Source: CAYYFX01 sp964571855
GTDB lineage: Bacteria > ARS69
Reading direction: 5' to 3'
Length of the DNA stretch: 58,531 bases
Assembly: GCA_964571855.1 (NCBI GenBank)
Contig: CAZNDO010000025.1
Location: forward strand, 1-58,531
Made by a program: the position numbers and the translations under genes. How positions within the stretch are numbered: the stretch's first letter is position 1; each line of letters starts with the position of its first letter. Positions 43,000 to 50,894 of the stretch are shown in pieces. The notes under the pieces are model-generated. The model worked only from the letters and a program-made list of their open reading frames with translations, ran no database searches and was not told where the DNA came from.

Positions 43000-45107
43000 A
43001 CCCGCAGCGACGCACGTTCGCGCGCATCGCGGCGTGGGTCGTGGTGTCCGGGGCGCTGCACGTCGCGTCCATGCTCTGGTCCACGGGCGGGCGGTTGTCG
43101 CTGCCGCTCGACGACTCGTTCATCTACTTCCGCTACGGGGAGGCGATCGCCGCGGGTCGCGGGCTCGCGTACCACGCGGGCGACGCGGCCACGACGGGTG
43201 CGACCAGCCTGCCGTGGACCCTGGTGATGTCGCTCGGGTCCCTCCTCGGCTTCGGCGGCCGCGCCATGGTCCCGTGGGCGATGGCGGCCGGCGGTGCCGC
43301 GCTCGCGCTCGCGGCGTGGGCGGCCGTCCGGGCGGGACGCGCGCTCGCCCCGCGACGTCCCGGATCCGAGCGGCCCGGCGACCTCGCGCTGCTCGGCATC
43401 CCCTTCGCGGGCGTCCTCGTCCTGCTGTCCGGGCCGCTCGCGTGGGGCGCCTGGAGCGGGATGGAGATCCCGCTCACGGCGGCCGCCGCGGGGCTGGCCT
43501 TCGCCGCGTGGGCGCGCGCGGGCGGCGTGCCCGACCGCGGCGTCGGCCTCGCGCTCGCGGGGCTCGCGCTCGTGCGCCCGGAGGGCGCCCTGCTCGCCGG
43601 GATCGCGGCCGTGCTTGCCCTGTCCGGTGCGGCGGCGGGCACGGTGCCGCGCCGCGCCGTCGGCTGGCTCGCGCTGCCGCTGGCCGCGGCGCTCGTCGCG
43701 CCGGCGATCGCGTGGGCGCTCACCGGCGATCCCCGCTCCAGCGGCTTCCTCGCGAAGACGGCGCTGGCCGGCCCGGAGGCGGACGTCGCGGGCGCCGTGC
43801 GCGTCGCGCTGCTGCGCGCGGCCTCGCTGATCGGGTCGCAGCTCCTCGGCCTCGGCCCGCGCGCGGACGGACTGCGCCTGTACGCGTACGAGTCCGAGAC
43901 GGCCGCGCTCTTCCTGCCGCCCGGCGCGGGGCTCGTGTTCCTGATCGGGATCCTGCCGGCGCTCGCGCGCGAGGCCGCGGAGCGCCGGGCGGGCGCGGCC
44001 GTGCTCTCCGCGGCATGGATCGCCTCGCTGTACCTCGCCACCGGCCTCCTGGAGGAGCCCGACGCGCATCACGGCCGCTACCAGATGCCGATCCTGCCCG
44101 TGTTCCTGGTGTGGACCGCGCACGGCACCGGCCGGCTCGTGCGCGGGCTGCGCGACGCGCGCGCCGGGCTCGCGCGACTGGGCGACGGCGTGCGGGCCGC
44201 GCTCGTCGCGGGCGGGGCGGCGTCCTTCGCGTTCTTCGCGCTCGCGTTCGGCGACCAGTGCGAGGACATCGAGCGCATGCAGATCGCGTGGGGCGAGGCG
44301 CTGCCGGCGCTCGTGGAGCCGGACGCCGCGGTGGCCGTCAACGACGCCGGCGCCATCGCGTACTTCTCCGGGCTGCGCACGCTCGATCTCGTGGGGCTGA
44401 CTTCGCCGGGACTCGCGGGCGCATGGCGGCAGGGGAGCGGCGTGCTGTTCGAGGCGCTCGAGGCGCTGCCGGCGGGGCGGCGGCCGGCCTGGTTCTGCAT
44501 CTTCCCGAACTGGTTCGACCTGGAACCCTCGGGCGTCCTGCGCCCGGTCGCGAGCGTGCGGCTGTTGTCGCCGTCCGTGGTGGACGCGGAGAAGGTCCTC
44601 GCGCGCGCGGACTGGACGCTCGCGGGTTCGGGGGACGCGCCGGCGTCCGCGCCGGGAGCGCGCGTCGTGGACCGCGTGGACGTGGCGGACGCGGCGTCGG
44701 AGCGCGCGCACGGCTGGCGCGCGCGCGGACGCGAGCGCGGGGCGGACGGCGGCAGCTTCGTCCGGCGCGGCGCCGCCGTCCCCGCGGGCGCGGAGATCGT
44801 GGACGGCGGCCGCGTGCTCTTGGGCGACGCCTCGTTCGAGGTGGCGCGTGACCCGGTGGCGGACGCGCGGCTGGTGCTGCGCACGGCCGGCGGTCGTGGC
44901 GGGTTCGTGACGATCGCGGTGGGCGACGAGGCGCCGCGCGACGTGGAGCTCGCGCCCGCGGCCACGCCGTTCCACGAGCAGGAGGTGGCGCGCATTCCCC
45001 ACGGCACGGGACGCGTGCGCATCCGGCTCGCCGCGCCGCGGGGGGCGCCCACGCTCCCCGTGTACCTGTGCCACGCGTTCGTCGTGGCCGGCGGCGGGGA
45101 GCCGTGA
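42981..45107 (+). CDS. GT-C-like polytopic membrane protein
   Basis: The 708-residue protein has an N-terminal SLPLDDSFIYFRYGEAIAAG segment, the first-loop acidic motif (DDSFI) and FRY...G.G pattern of GT-C transferases such as AftB/ArnT-like enzymes. About ten to twelve hydrophobic segments follow (AWAAVRAG, GIPFAGVLVLLSG, LAGIAAVLALSG, ASFAFFALAFG). The C-terminal ~250 residues are soluble and probably periplasmic. The family moves sugars from polyprenyl-phosphate donors onto lipids, glycans or proteins; donor and acceptor are unknown. The start is uncertain: TTG 42981 gives a short n-region before the first helix, and no ATG is available. The end overlaps the next gene by 4 nt (GTGA). Confidence 0.78.
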   Translation: METAGLNPQRRTFARIAAWVVVSGALHVASMLWSTGGRLSLPLDDSFIYFRYGEAIAAGRGLAYHAGDAATTGATSLPWTLVMSLGSLLGFGGRAMVPWAMAAGGAALALAAWAAVRAGRALAPRRPGSERPGDLALLGIPFAGVLVLLSGPLAWGAWSGMEIPLTAAAAGLAFAAWARAGGVPDRGVGLALAGLALVRPEGALLAGIAAVLALSGAAAGTVPRRAVGWLALPLAAALVAPAIAWALTGDPRSSGFLAKTALAGPEADVAGAVRVALLRAASLIGSQLLGLGPRADGLRLYAYESETAALFLPPGAGLVFLIGILPALAREAAERRAGAAVLSAAWIASLYLATGLLEEPDAHHGRYQMPILPVFLVWTAHGTGRLVRGLRDARAGLARLGDGVRAALVAGGAASFAFFALAFGDQCEDIERMQIAWGEALPALVEPDAAVAVNDAGAIAYFSGLRTLDLVGLTSPGLAGAWRQGSGVLFEALEALPAGRRPAWFCIFPNWFDLEPSGVLRPVASVRLLSPSVVDAEKVLARADWTLAGSGDAPASAPGARVVDRVDVADAASERAHGWRARGRERGADGGSFVRRGAAVPAGAEIVDGGRVLLGDASFEVARDPVADARLVLRTAGGRGGFVTIAVGDEAPRDVELAPAATPFHEQEVARIPHGTGRVRIRLAAPRGAPTLPVYLCHAFVVAGGGEP

Positions 45108-47017
45108 CGCGCGCCCGGCGCGACGCGCTCCTGTTCGCGGGCGCGCTCGCCCTGCGCGCGCTCCACGTGGCGGCCGTCCACCGCGGGCCGGTGTTCCGCT
45201 ACCTGTTCATCGACTCGCAGTTCTACGACGGCGTGGGCCGGCGTCTCGCCGCGGGCGACGGCTTTCCGGAAGGCCCGTTCTTCATGAACGTGCTGTACGG
45301 CGTCGTGCTGGGCGGCGTGTACGCCGTGTTCGGCAGCGCGGAGGGCGGACGTCTCGCCGCGCTGTGCCTGCAGTCCGTGCTGGGCGCGGCCGCGTGCGTG
45401 CTGACCGTGCGCCTGGGCGAGGCGCTCGCCCGGCCGCGCGAGGGGCTGGCGGCCGGCGTCCTCCTGGCGATCCTCGGGCCCGCGATTTTCTACGACGGCG
45501 CGCTCCTCACCCCGAGCGTGCTGCTGTTCCTCACCGTGGCGGCCACGCTCGCCGCCGTGCGCGCGGCCGCCCCCGGCGCCGGCGCGCGCGCGGCGCTGCT
45601 GCTCGGCGCGCTCACGGGCCTCCTCGTGCTCGGGCGCGCGAGCCATGCGCTCCTGCTGGCCGGGTGGACTCCGCTGGTCGCGCGCGGCGCCGGCGGCGCG
45701 AAGCGCGCGCTCCTCACGGCCGCCGCGTGCGCGGCCGTCGTGCTCCCGGTCACGCTGCGCAACCTCGCGGTGTCCGGCGAGTGGATCCCCGTGTCCGCGA
45801 ACGGCGGGATGGCGCTGTGGGCCGGCAACCACGAGCAGGCCACGGGGATCTACTCGGAGCCGCCGTTCCTGTCGAACCCGGTGCCCGAGCGCGAGGCGGA
45901 GGATTACCGGGCCGAGGCGTCGCGGCGCGCGCGCCGCGAGCTGACGCTGGCGGGCTCCAGCGCGTTCTGGACGCGCGCCACGCTGGAGCGCTGGGCCGCC
46001 GACCCCGCGGCGGCGGCGCGGCTCGCCGCGCGCAAGCTGCGCTTCTGGTTCCACGCGGTGGAGTCGCAGACGAATCTCTCGTACTACTTCGCGCGCGACT
46101 TCTCGCCGGTGCTGCAGATCGCGCGGCTGCACCTGGGGTGGATCCTGCCGTTCGCGATCCTCGGCTTCGCGTGGCGGCGGCGCGCATTCATCGTGCCGGC
46201 GATCCCGGTGGCGGCGTCGCTCCTCACCTGCGCGCTCTTCTACACGTCGTCCGAGTACCGCCACCCGGTGGTGCCGTGCCTCCTGCTCTTCGCGGCAGCG
46301 GGCGCGCGCCGCGCGTGGGACCTGCTGCGCGGCGGCGCCCCGGCCACACGCGTGGCGGTCGCCGCGGGGCTCCTCGCGCTCCTCGTGGCCACGAACGCGC
46401 GCGATCCCTTCCTGTCCCGTCTCACGAGCCGTCGCGTGGACTACTACAACTTCGCCGCGCTGGCCGAGGCGGAGGGGCGCCTGGAGGACGCGGAGCGCTT
46501 CGCCCGCCGTTCCATCGCGATCGATCCGTCGTGGCCGGTGAGCCGCGCGAAGCTGGCGGAGATCCTGCAACGCTCCGGTCGGGTGCGCGAGGCGGGGGAG
46601 GAGCACGGGCGCGCCGAGTCCCTCCGCGGCGCGCCGGCGGATGCGCTGGAAGCCCCGATGACCCTGTTCCGCGCCGGCCGCTTCGCCGAGGCGCAGTCCG
46701 CGTTCCTCGCGCTCGCCGCCGCGGGCGGCGGCACGCGCTCGATCGCGCTCAACAACGCGGGCCTGTGCGCGATGCGCCGGGAGCGGGTCGCGGAAGCCGA
46801 GTCGCTGCTGACCGCGGCGCGCGAGGCGGATCCGGGGTACGCGAGCCCCGTGATCCACCTCGGCCGCCTCGCGCTGGCGCAGGGGCGATCGGACGCGGCC
46901 GCCGCCTACGCCCGCGAGGCGCTGTCCATCGCACCGTCCGACGGCCGGGCGCAGCGCCTTCTCGCGAGAGCGACCGGTCAGCCGGCGCCGGACGGCCCCG
47001 CGGACGAGGAGGAGTAG
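45104..47017 (+). CDS. GT39/RgtABCD-like membrane protein with C-terminal TPR repeats
   Basis: The 637-residue protein has a GT-C-like opening (RYLFIDSQFYDGVGRRLAAGDG) and about ten membrane segments to about residue 440 (e.g. LQSVLGAAACVLTVRLG, ALLTAAACAAVVLPVTL, VPAIPVAASLLTCALF). The last ~190 residues are TPR-like helical repeats (LAEAEGRLEDAERFARRSIAI, NNAGLCAMRRERVAEAESLL). It belongs with PF13231-type glycosyltransferases plus TPR, again of unknown acceptor. The GTG at 45104 overlaps the upstream stop as GTGA, so the two membrane proteins are probably made stoichiometrically and act in one glycosylation step. Confidence 0.8.
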   Translation: MTRARRDALLFAGALALRALHVAAVHRGPVFRYLFIDSQFYDGVGRRLAAGDGFPEGPFFMNVLYGVVLGGVYAVFGSAEGGRLAALCLQSVLGAAACVLTVRLGEALARPREGLAAGVLLAILGPAIFYDGALLTPSVLLFLTVAATLAAVRAAAPGAGARAALLLGALTGLLVLGRASHALLLAGWTPLVARGAGGAKRALLTAAACAAVVLPVTLRNLAVSGEWIPVSANGGMALWAGNHEQATGIYSEPPFLSNPVPEREAEDYRAEASRRARRELTLAGSSAFWTRATLERWAADPAAAARLAARKLRFWFHAVESQTNLSYYFARDFSPVLQIARLHLGWILPFAILGFAWRRRAFIVPAIPVAASLLTCALFYTSSEYRHPVVPCLLLFAAAGARRAWDLLRGGAPATRVAVAAGLLALLVATNARDPFLSRLTSRRVDYYNFAALAEAEGRLEDAERFARRSIAIDPSWPVSRAKLAEILQRSGRVREAGEEHGRAESLRGAPADALEAPMTLFRAGRFAEAQSAFLALAAAGGGTRSIALNNAGLCAMRRERVAEAESLLTAAREADPGYASPVIHLGRLALAQGRSDAAAAYAREALSIAPSDGRAQRLLARATGQPAPDGPADEEE

Positions 47018-47053
47018 CCGCGCGACCGGCCCCGCGCCGCCCGTCCCGCGGCG

Positions 47054-47626
47054 CTACTCCCCGCCGGCCAGCCCCAGCTCGGCGGCGACCGGGAGCATCG
47101 CATCCCGGACGAAGGCGATGTGCTCGTCGAGCGGGACGCCCAGCGCCTCGGCGCCGCGCATCAGATCGTCGCGGCTCACGCCGCGCGCGAAGGCCTTGTC
47201 CTTCATCTTCTTCTTCACCGAGGACACCTGCACGTCGGCGAGCCGCCTTCCGGGACGGACGAGCGCGCACGCGGTGAGGAAGCCCGTCAGCTCGTCCACG
47301 GCGAACAGCGCCTTCGCCATCGGGGTCTCGCGCGGGACGCCGGTGTGGTCGCCGTGGCCGAGGATGGCCTGGAGGATGTCGTCGTCCACGCCGCGGGCGC
47401 GGAGGATCTCGACGCCGCGGAACGGGTGCTCCGCGAGCGACGGGTAGCGCTCGTAGTCGAAGTCGTGCAGGAGCCCGGTGACGGCCCAGCGGTCGGGGTC
47501 GCCGCCCAGCCGCGCGGCGTACGCCCGCATCGCGGCCTCGACCGCGCGCGCGTGGTTGCGCAGCGCCTCGCCCTGCGTGTACTCGGCCAGGAGGCCCCAG
47601 GCCTCCGCGCGCGTGGGAACGGACAT
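47054..47626 (-). CDS. HD-domain phosphohydrolase-like protein
   Basis: The 190-residue cytoplasmic protein has an HD fold: LRNHARAVEAAM (first His), VTGLLHDFDYE (His-Asp), and AEHPFRGVEIL plus ILGHGDHTG (further His). It is the size of small HDIG-type hydrolases that act on nucleotides; the substrate is unknown. I chose ATG 47626 because GGAGGG lies 6-7 nt upstream; a GTG 33 nt earlier (47659) adds non-conserved Pro/Arg residues. It converges with the TPR-membrane protein gene, and the pseudo-PilT gene lies 46 bp upstream on the same strand. Confidence 0.85.
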   Translation of the reverse strand: MSVPTRAEAWGLLAEYTQGEALRNHARAVEAAMRAYAARLGGDPDRWAVTGLLHDFDYERYPSLAEHPFRGVEILRARGVDDDILQAILGHGDHTGVPRETPMAKALFAVDELTGFLTACALVRPGRRLADVQVSSVKKKMKDKAFARGVSRDDLMRGAEALGVPLDEHIAFVRDAMLPVAAELGLAGGE

Positions 47627-47672
47627 GGTCGCCCTCCGGGGAGGGCGAGTCTCGGTCACCGCGGGGAGCGGG

Positions 47673-48989
47673 TCAACGCTCCGGCGCGGCGGGCGCGGCG
47701 GCGATGCCGGCGCGGGCCGCCTCGTCCACGGGAATCACGCGCCCCGGCTCGTCGCCGCACGGCGCGTCCAGGACCACCGCGAGGGCCTCCCGGATCGTCG
47801 CGGTGGCCGCGCCGCGATCCGCGGCGGGGATGTTGTCCAGGAGGCGCCGCGCGGCGAGGTCCGGGCGTCCGGCGCGCACTCCGACCAGGACCCGCGAGCC
47901 CCGCCGCAGCGCGCGCACCGCGAGCGCCGCGGCGCCCGGCGCGTCGGCGTCCTCGATGAGCACGAAGCGCGGCGCGAGGCGGTCCAGGAGTCCCGGCGCG
48001 CCGTCGCGGTCGCCGGCGTACTCCGTGCGCAGGAGCACCACCGCGGCGCGCGCGCCGCGGGCGTCCGCCGGCCAGCCCCCGGCGATCCCGAGGATCGGGA
48101 GCGCATCGCGCTCCACCAGGCGGCGCAGCAGCGCGTGGATCAGGCCGTCGAGGCGGCGGTCGCCGAACGCCCGCACGATGCCCAGCGTGCCGGGTTCCGC
48201 CAGCCGCCCGAACCACTCGTCGTCCTCCCACGGCGTGCCCTCGGCTCCGGCGGCGACCGGACGGATCGCGAGGATCTCGCCGTCGCCGCCGCGCAGGGTC
48301 TCGATGCGGTATGCCTCGCCTTCCGACAGGCGCAGCGTCCGGTGGATCCCGCCGAGCTCCAGTCCCTCCAGCCCGCCGGCGGCCTCGCGCAGCAGGTGGT
48401 CGCGCAGCCCCTCGTACCCGGGCCGATCCAGGAGCGTCTGGCCCAGCGGCATCACGCGTCCGCCCACGTGCACTTCGGGCGCCGCCCCCGCGCGCAGGAA
48501 GAGGACGGATGCGGGCGCTCCCTTGATCGCGCCGAGCAGGTCCGCGATCGCGAATCCCTGCGGCGAGCGGTGCGACAGGACCTTCGACTCCGAGTCCAGC
48601 CGCTTGAACAGCTCGCGCAGCGTGCTCGTGGCCTCGGTGGCCTCGCGCAGGTGGTCGCCCGCGCCGTCCTCGTCCGCGCTCTCCTCGTCGAGGGCGCGGG
48701 CCACTTCCATCATGAGGTTCTGCGTGGTGCACTCGATGCGGCGCGCCACCGACGGCAGGTCGGCCGTGAACGTGAAGCGCGCCCGCTTCATCGCGAACAC
48801 GCGCTTCGCCGCCTCCTCGCCCTCGCGGCGGTCCTGGTCGATCGCGTTGATGACCTGTCCGCCGTCGAAGTACAGGTAGGCCTTCCCCGAGTCGTCCTCC
48901 ACGCGCAGCATGCCCGACGCCTCGTTGACCGAGAGCACCTGGGCCACGTCGAAGAGGGAGAGGAAGTCGGATCGCCCGGAGAGTTCCAC
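47673..48989 (-). CDS. DUF4388 protein fused to a degenerate PilT-like ATPase domain
   Basis: The 438-residue protein starts with a DUF4388/PATAN-like domain (SLFDVAQVLSVNEASGMLRV, LYFDGGQVINA), a module often found with chemotaxis and twitching regulators. From about residue 135 the sequence follows PilT: DLLGAIKGAPASVLFLRAGA parallels the PilT N-terminal beta domain. Later GIVRAFGDRRLDGLIHALL, FVLIEDADAPGAAALAVRAL and ARRLLDNIPA parallel the Walker A, Walker B/Asp box and post-His-box segments of PilT. The Walker A glycine/lysine/Ser-Thr residues are gone and the His-box residues are not visible, so ATP hydrolysis is unlikely. It lies 12 bp after pilT in the same operon. Start GTG 48989 after a G-run. 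Confidence 0.78.
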   Translation of the reverse strand: MELSGRSDFLSLFDVAQVLSVNEASGMLRVEDDSGKAYLYFDGGQVINAIDQDRREGEEAAKRVFAMKRARFTFTADLPSVARRIECTTQNLMMEVARALDEESADEDGAGDHLREATEATSTLRELFKRLDSESKVLSHRSPQGFAIADLLGAIKGAPASVLFLRAGAAPEVHVGGRVMPLGQTLLDRPGYEGLRDHLLREAAGGLEGLELGGIHRTLRLSEGEAYRIETLRGGDGEILAIRPVAAGAEGTPWEDDEWFGRLAEPGTLGIVRAFGDRRLDGLIHALLRRLVERDALPILGIAGGWPADARGARAAVVLLRTEYAGDRDGAPGLLDRLAPRFVLIEDADAPGAAALAVRALRRGSRVLVGVRAGRPDLAARRLLDNIPAADRGAATATIREALAVVLDAPCGDEPGRVIPVDEAARAGIAAAPAAPER

Positions 48990-49001
48990 GGGACGCCCCC
49001 G

Positions 49002-50144
49002 CTACCGGCCGCCCGGGTCCCCGGCGCCGGGGGAACGGGTGGGTTCGGTCGCGCGTCCGGGTCCGGGCATCACGGCGCTGGCGGGTCGCGCGTTCCCGCC
49101 CGCGCGCGACGTGAGCCGCACGCCGGCCACGCGCTGCGCCTCCTCCAGCGAGACCGTGCCGGCGTCCACGAGCTGCTGCAGGCAGTCGTCCATCGCGATC
49201 ATTCCCTCGCGACGGCCGGTCTGGATGACCGAGGGGATCTGGTGGATCTTCTTCTCGCGGATCAGGGCGCTGACGGCCGGCGTGCCGAGCAGGATCTCCA
49301 CCGCCGCCACGCGGCCCTTCCCGTCGCCGCGCTTGATCAACCGCTGCGAGATCACCGCGCGCAGGGACGACGCGAGCGCGCCGCGCGCCTGCCCCTGCAG
49401 GTCCGCGGGGAAGGTGTCCACGATGCGCTCCACCGTCTCCGCCGCGCTCGTCGTGTGCAGCGTGCCCAGCACGAGCTGCCCGGTTTGCGCCGCGGTCAGG
49501 GCCAGGCCCATCGTCTCGCGGTCGCGCATCTCGCCCACGAGGAGCGTGTCCGGGTCCTCGCGCAGCGCGGCGTGCAGCGCGGCGGAGAAGCTCGGCGTGT
49601 GCCGGCCCACCTCGCGCTGGTGGATCAGGCACTTCCGGTTCGCGTGCACGTACTCGATGGGGTCCTCGATCGTGATGATGTGCCGGCGCTGCCGCTGGTT
49701 CAGGTGGTCCAGCAGCGCGGCGAGCGTGGTGGACTTGCCCGAGCCCGGCGGGCCGGTCACGAGCACGAGACCCTTGCGCGCGTCCGTGAGCTCGCCGAGG
49801 TGCGCGGGAAGGCCGAGCTGGTCCAGCGTGAGGATGGACGAGGGCAGGAGGCGGAACGCCCCGGCCAGCCCGCGGTTCTCCTCGTACACGTTGCAGCGGA
49901 TGCGGAACTTCCCGGGCAGCTCGTAGCTGAAATCCACGTCGCGACGCTCGGCGAAGTCCGCGCGCGCCTTCTCGCCCATGATCTCGAGCAGCAGGAGCTC
50001 CGTGAGCTCGCGCGTGAGCTCCTGGTACGGGATGGGCTCCATGTCGCCGTGCCGCCGGATCATCGGCGGGGCGCCCACGGAGAGGTGCAGATCGGAGGCC
50101 CCTTGCGCCTGGACCGCCTCGAAGATCGCGTCGATTCTCGCCAT
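49002..50144 (-). CDS. pilT: twitching-motility ATPase PilT/PilU
   Basis: PilT retracts type IV pili. The 380-residue product has GASDLHLSVGAPPMIRRHGD (N-terminal domain), Walker A GPPGSGKST near residue 137, the Asp box IITIEDPIEYVHANRK, the Walker B EDPDTLLVGEMRDRET and the His box GTLHTTSAAETVERI, all intact. The C-terminal hook LIREKKIHQIPSVIQTG is typical; PilU is the alternative. The ATG at 50144 is supported by GGGAG 5-6 nt upstream; a longer start upstream lacks homology. A Pro/Gly/Arg tail of about 35 residues extends beyond the family end. The pseudo-PilT gene follows. Confidence 0.94.
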   Translation of the reverse strand: MARIDAIFEAVQAQGASDLHLSVGAPPMIRRHGDMEPIPYQELTRELTELLLLEIMGEKARADFAERRDVDFSYELPGKFRIRCNVYEENRGLAGAFRLLPSSILTLDQLGLPAHLGELTDARKGLVLVTGPPGSGKSTTLAALLDHLNQRQRRHIITIEDPIEYVHANRKCLIHQREVGRHTPSFSAALHAALREDPDTLLVGEMRDRETMGLALTAAQTGQLVLGTLHTTSAAETVERIVDTFPADLQGQARGALASSLRAVISQRLIKRGDGKGRVAAVEILLGTPAVSALIREKKIHQIPSVIQTGRREGMIAMDDCLQQLVDAGTVSLEEAQRVAGVRLTSRAGGNARPASAVMPGPGRATEPTRSPGAGDPGGR

Positions 50145-50345
50145 CGTTCTCCCGCTTTCCGGGAACGATCGGCAGTCCGTGCGCGTTTGTTGACCCCGAT
50201 CGGGCGCGCGCCAAGGACCGCAAGGGTCGGCAACCGGTCGCATGCGCCGCGCCGCGCGGCGCCGGGTCGCGCGGTCCTTTCCCCTGGACTTCCCGCGGGG
50301 TTTGGCCGATCAATCGCCGGAGGCGGGAAGCGGAGGGAAGTGCCC

Positions 50346-50861
50346 GTGAGTCATGCGGTTCCGAAGCGGCAGGTGGACGTGCGGGTCTCGTTCGCGGACG
50401 GGCGCGTGGTGCCCGGGACCGTGTTCCTGGACTTCATCGACGTGATCCACCGCGGCGCCCAGACGCTCCTGGACAAGTTCAACGGGGACTCCGCCTGGTT
50501 CCCCATGCGCGAGGACGGCGGGATCGAGATCGTGAACCGCGACCGCGTGGTGAGCGTGGAGCCGGACGAGGGCATGGCCCCGGACCTCGTGCGCAAGGAC
50601 AGCTCGCCGGTGGTACGGCGGGAGTCCGTGACCGTGCGCCTCGCGGACGACCGGCGACTGGCGGGCCGGATCGCCATGGACCTCCCGGACGAGTTCTCCC
50701 GCGTCTCGGACTTCCTCAACTTCCCCGAGGAGTTCTTCGCGCTCGAGACCGAGGACGGCCCGGTCCTCGTGTCGAAGCGCCACGTCGTCAGCCTCCAACC
50801 CCACGAGAAGCCGCCGGCCGCCCCCGACGCCCACGTCGAGCGCAGGGGCGTCCGCGCCTGA
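50346..50861 (+). CDS. protein of unknown function with two repeated beta domains
   Basis: The 171-residue protein contains two tandem copies of the same motif. Copy one: VRVSFADGRVVPG, VIHRGAQTLLDKFNGDSAWF, NRDRVVSVEP. Copy two: VTVRLADDRRLAGRI, SRVSDFLNFPEEFFAL, SKRHVVSLQP. Both share the DGR/DDR-x-(P/A)G turn, the D-x-LN-x-x-x-x-F element and the VVS(V/L)xP strand, so the gene probably arose by duplication. No catalytic residues are evident. The GTG at 50346 has GGAGG about 10 nt and GGAAG about 5 nt upstream. It is divergent from pilT across 201 bp and lies 33 bp before the rhomboid gene, so a link to pilus control is possible. Confidence 0.7.
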   Translation: MSHAVPKRQVDVRVSFADGRVVPGTVFLDFIDVIHRGAQTLLDKFNGDSAWFPMREDGGIEIVNRDRVVSVEPDEGMAPDLVRKDSSPVVRRESVTVRLADDRRLAGRIAMDLPDEFSRVSDFLNFPEEFFALETEDGPVLVSKRHVVSLQPHEKPPAAPDAHVERRGVRA

Positions 50862-50894
50862 CCTTCGCGGCCGCCCGCGCGGCCCCGGGAGCCC

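Noticed and set aside
50145..50345. Sigma54 promoter before pilT
   Set aside because: I looked for GG-N10-GC on both strands; the nearest match has 12 nt between the elements, so it was not accepted.
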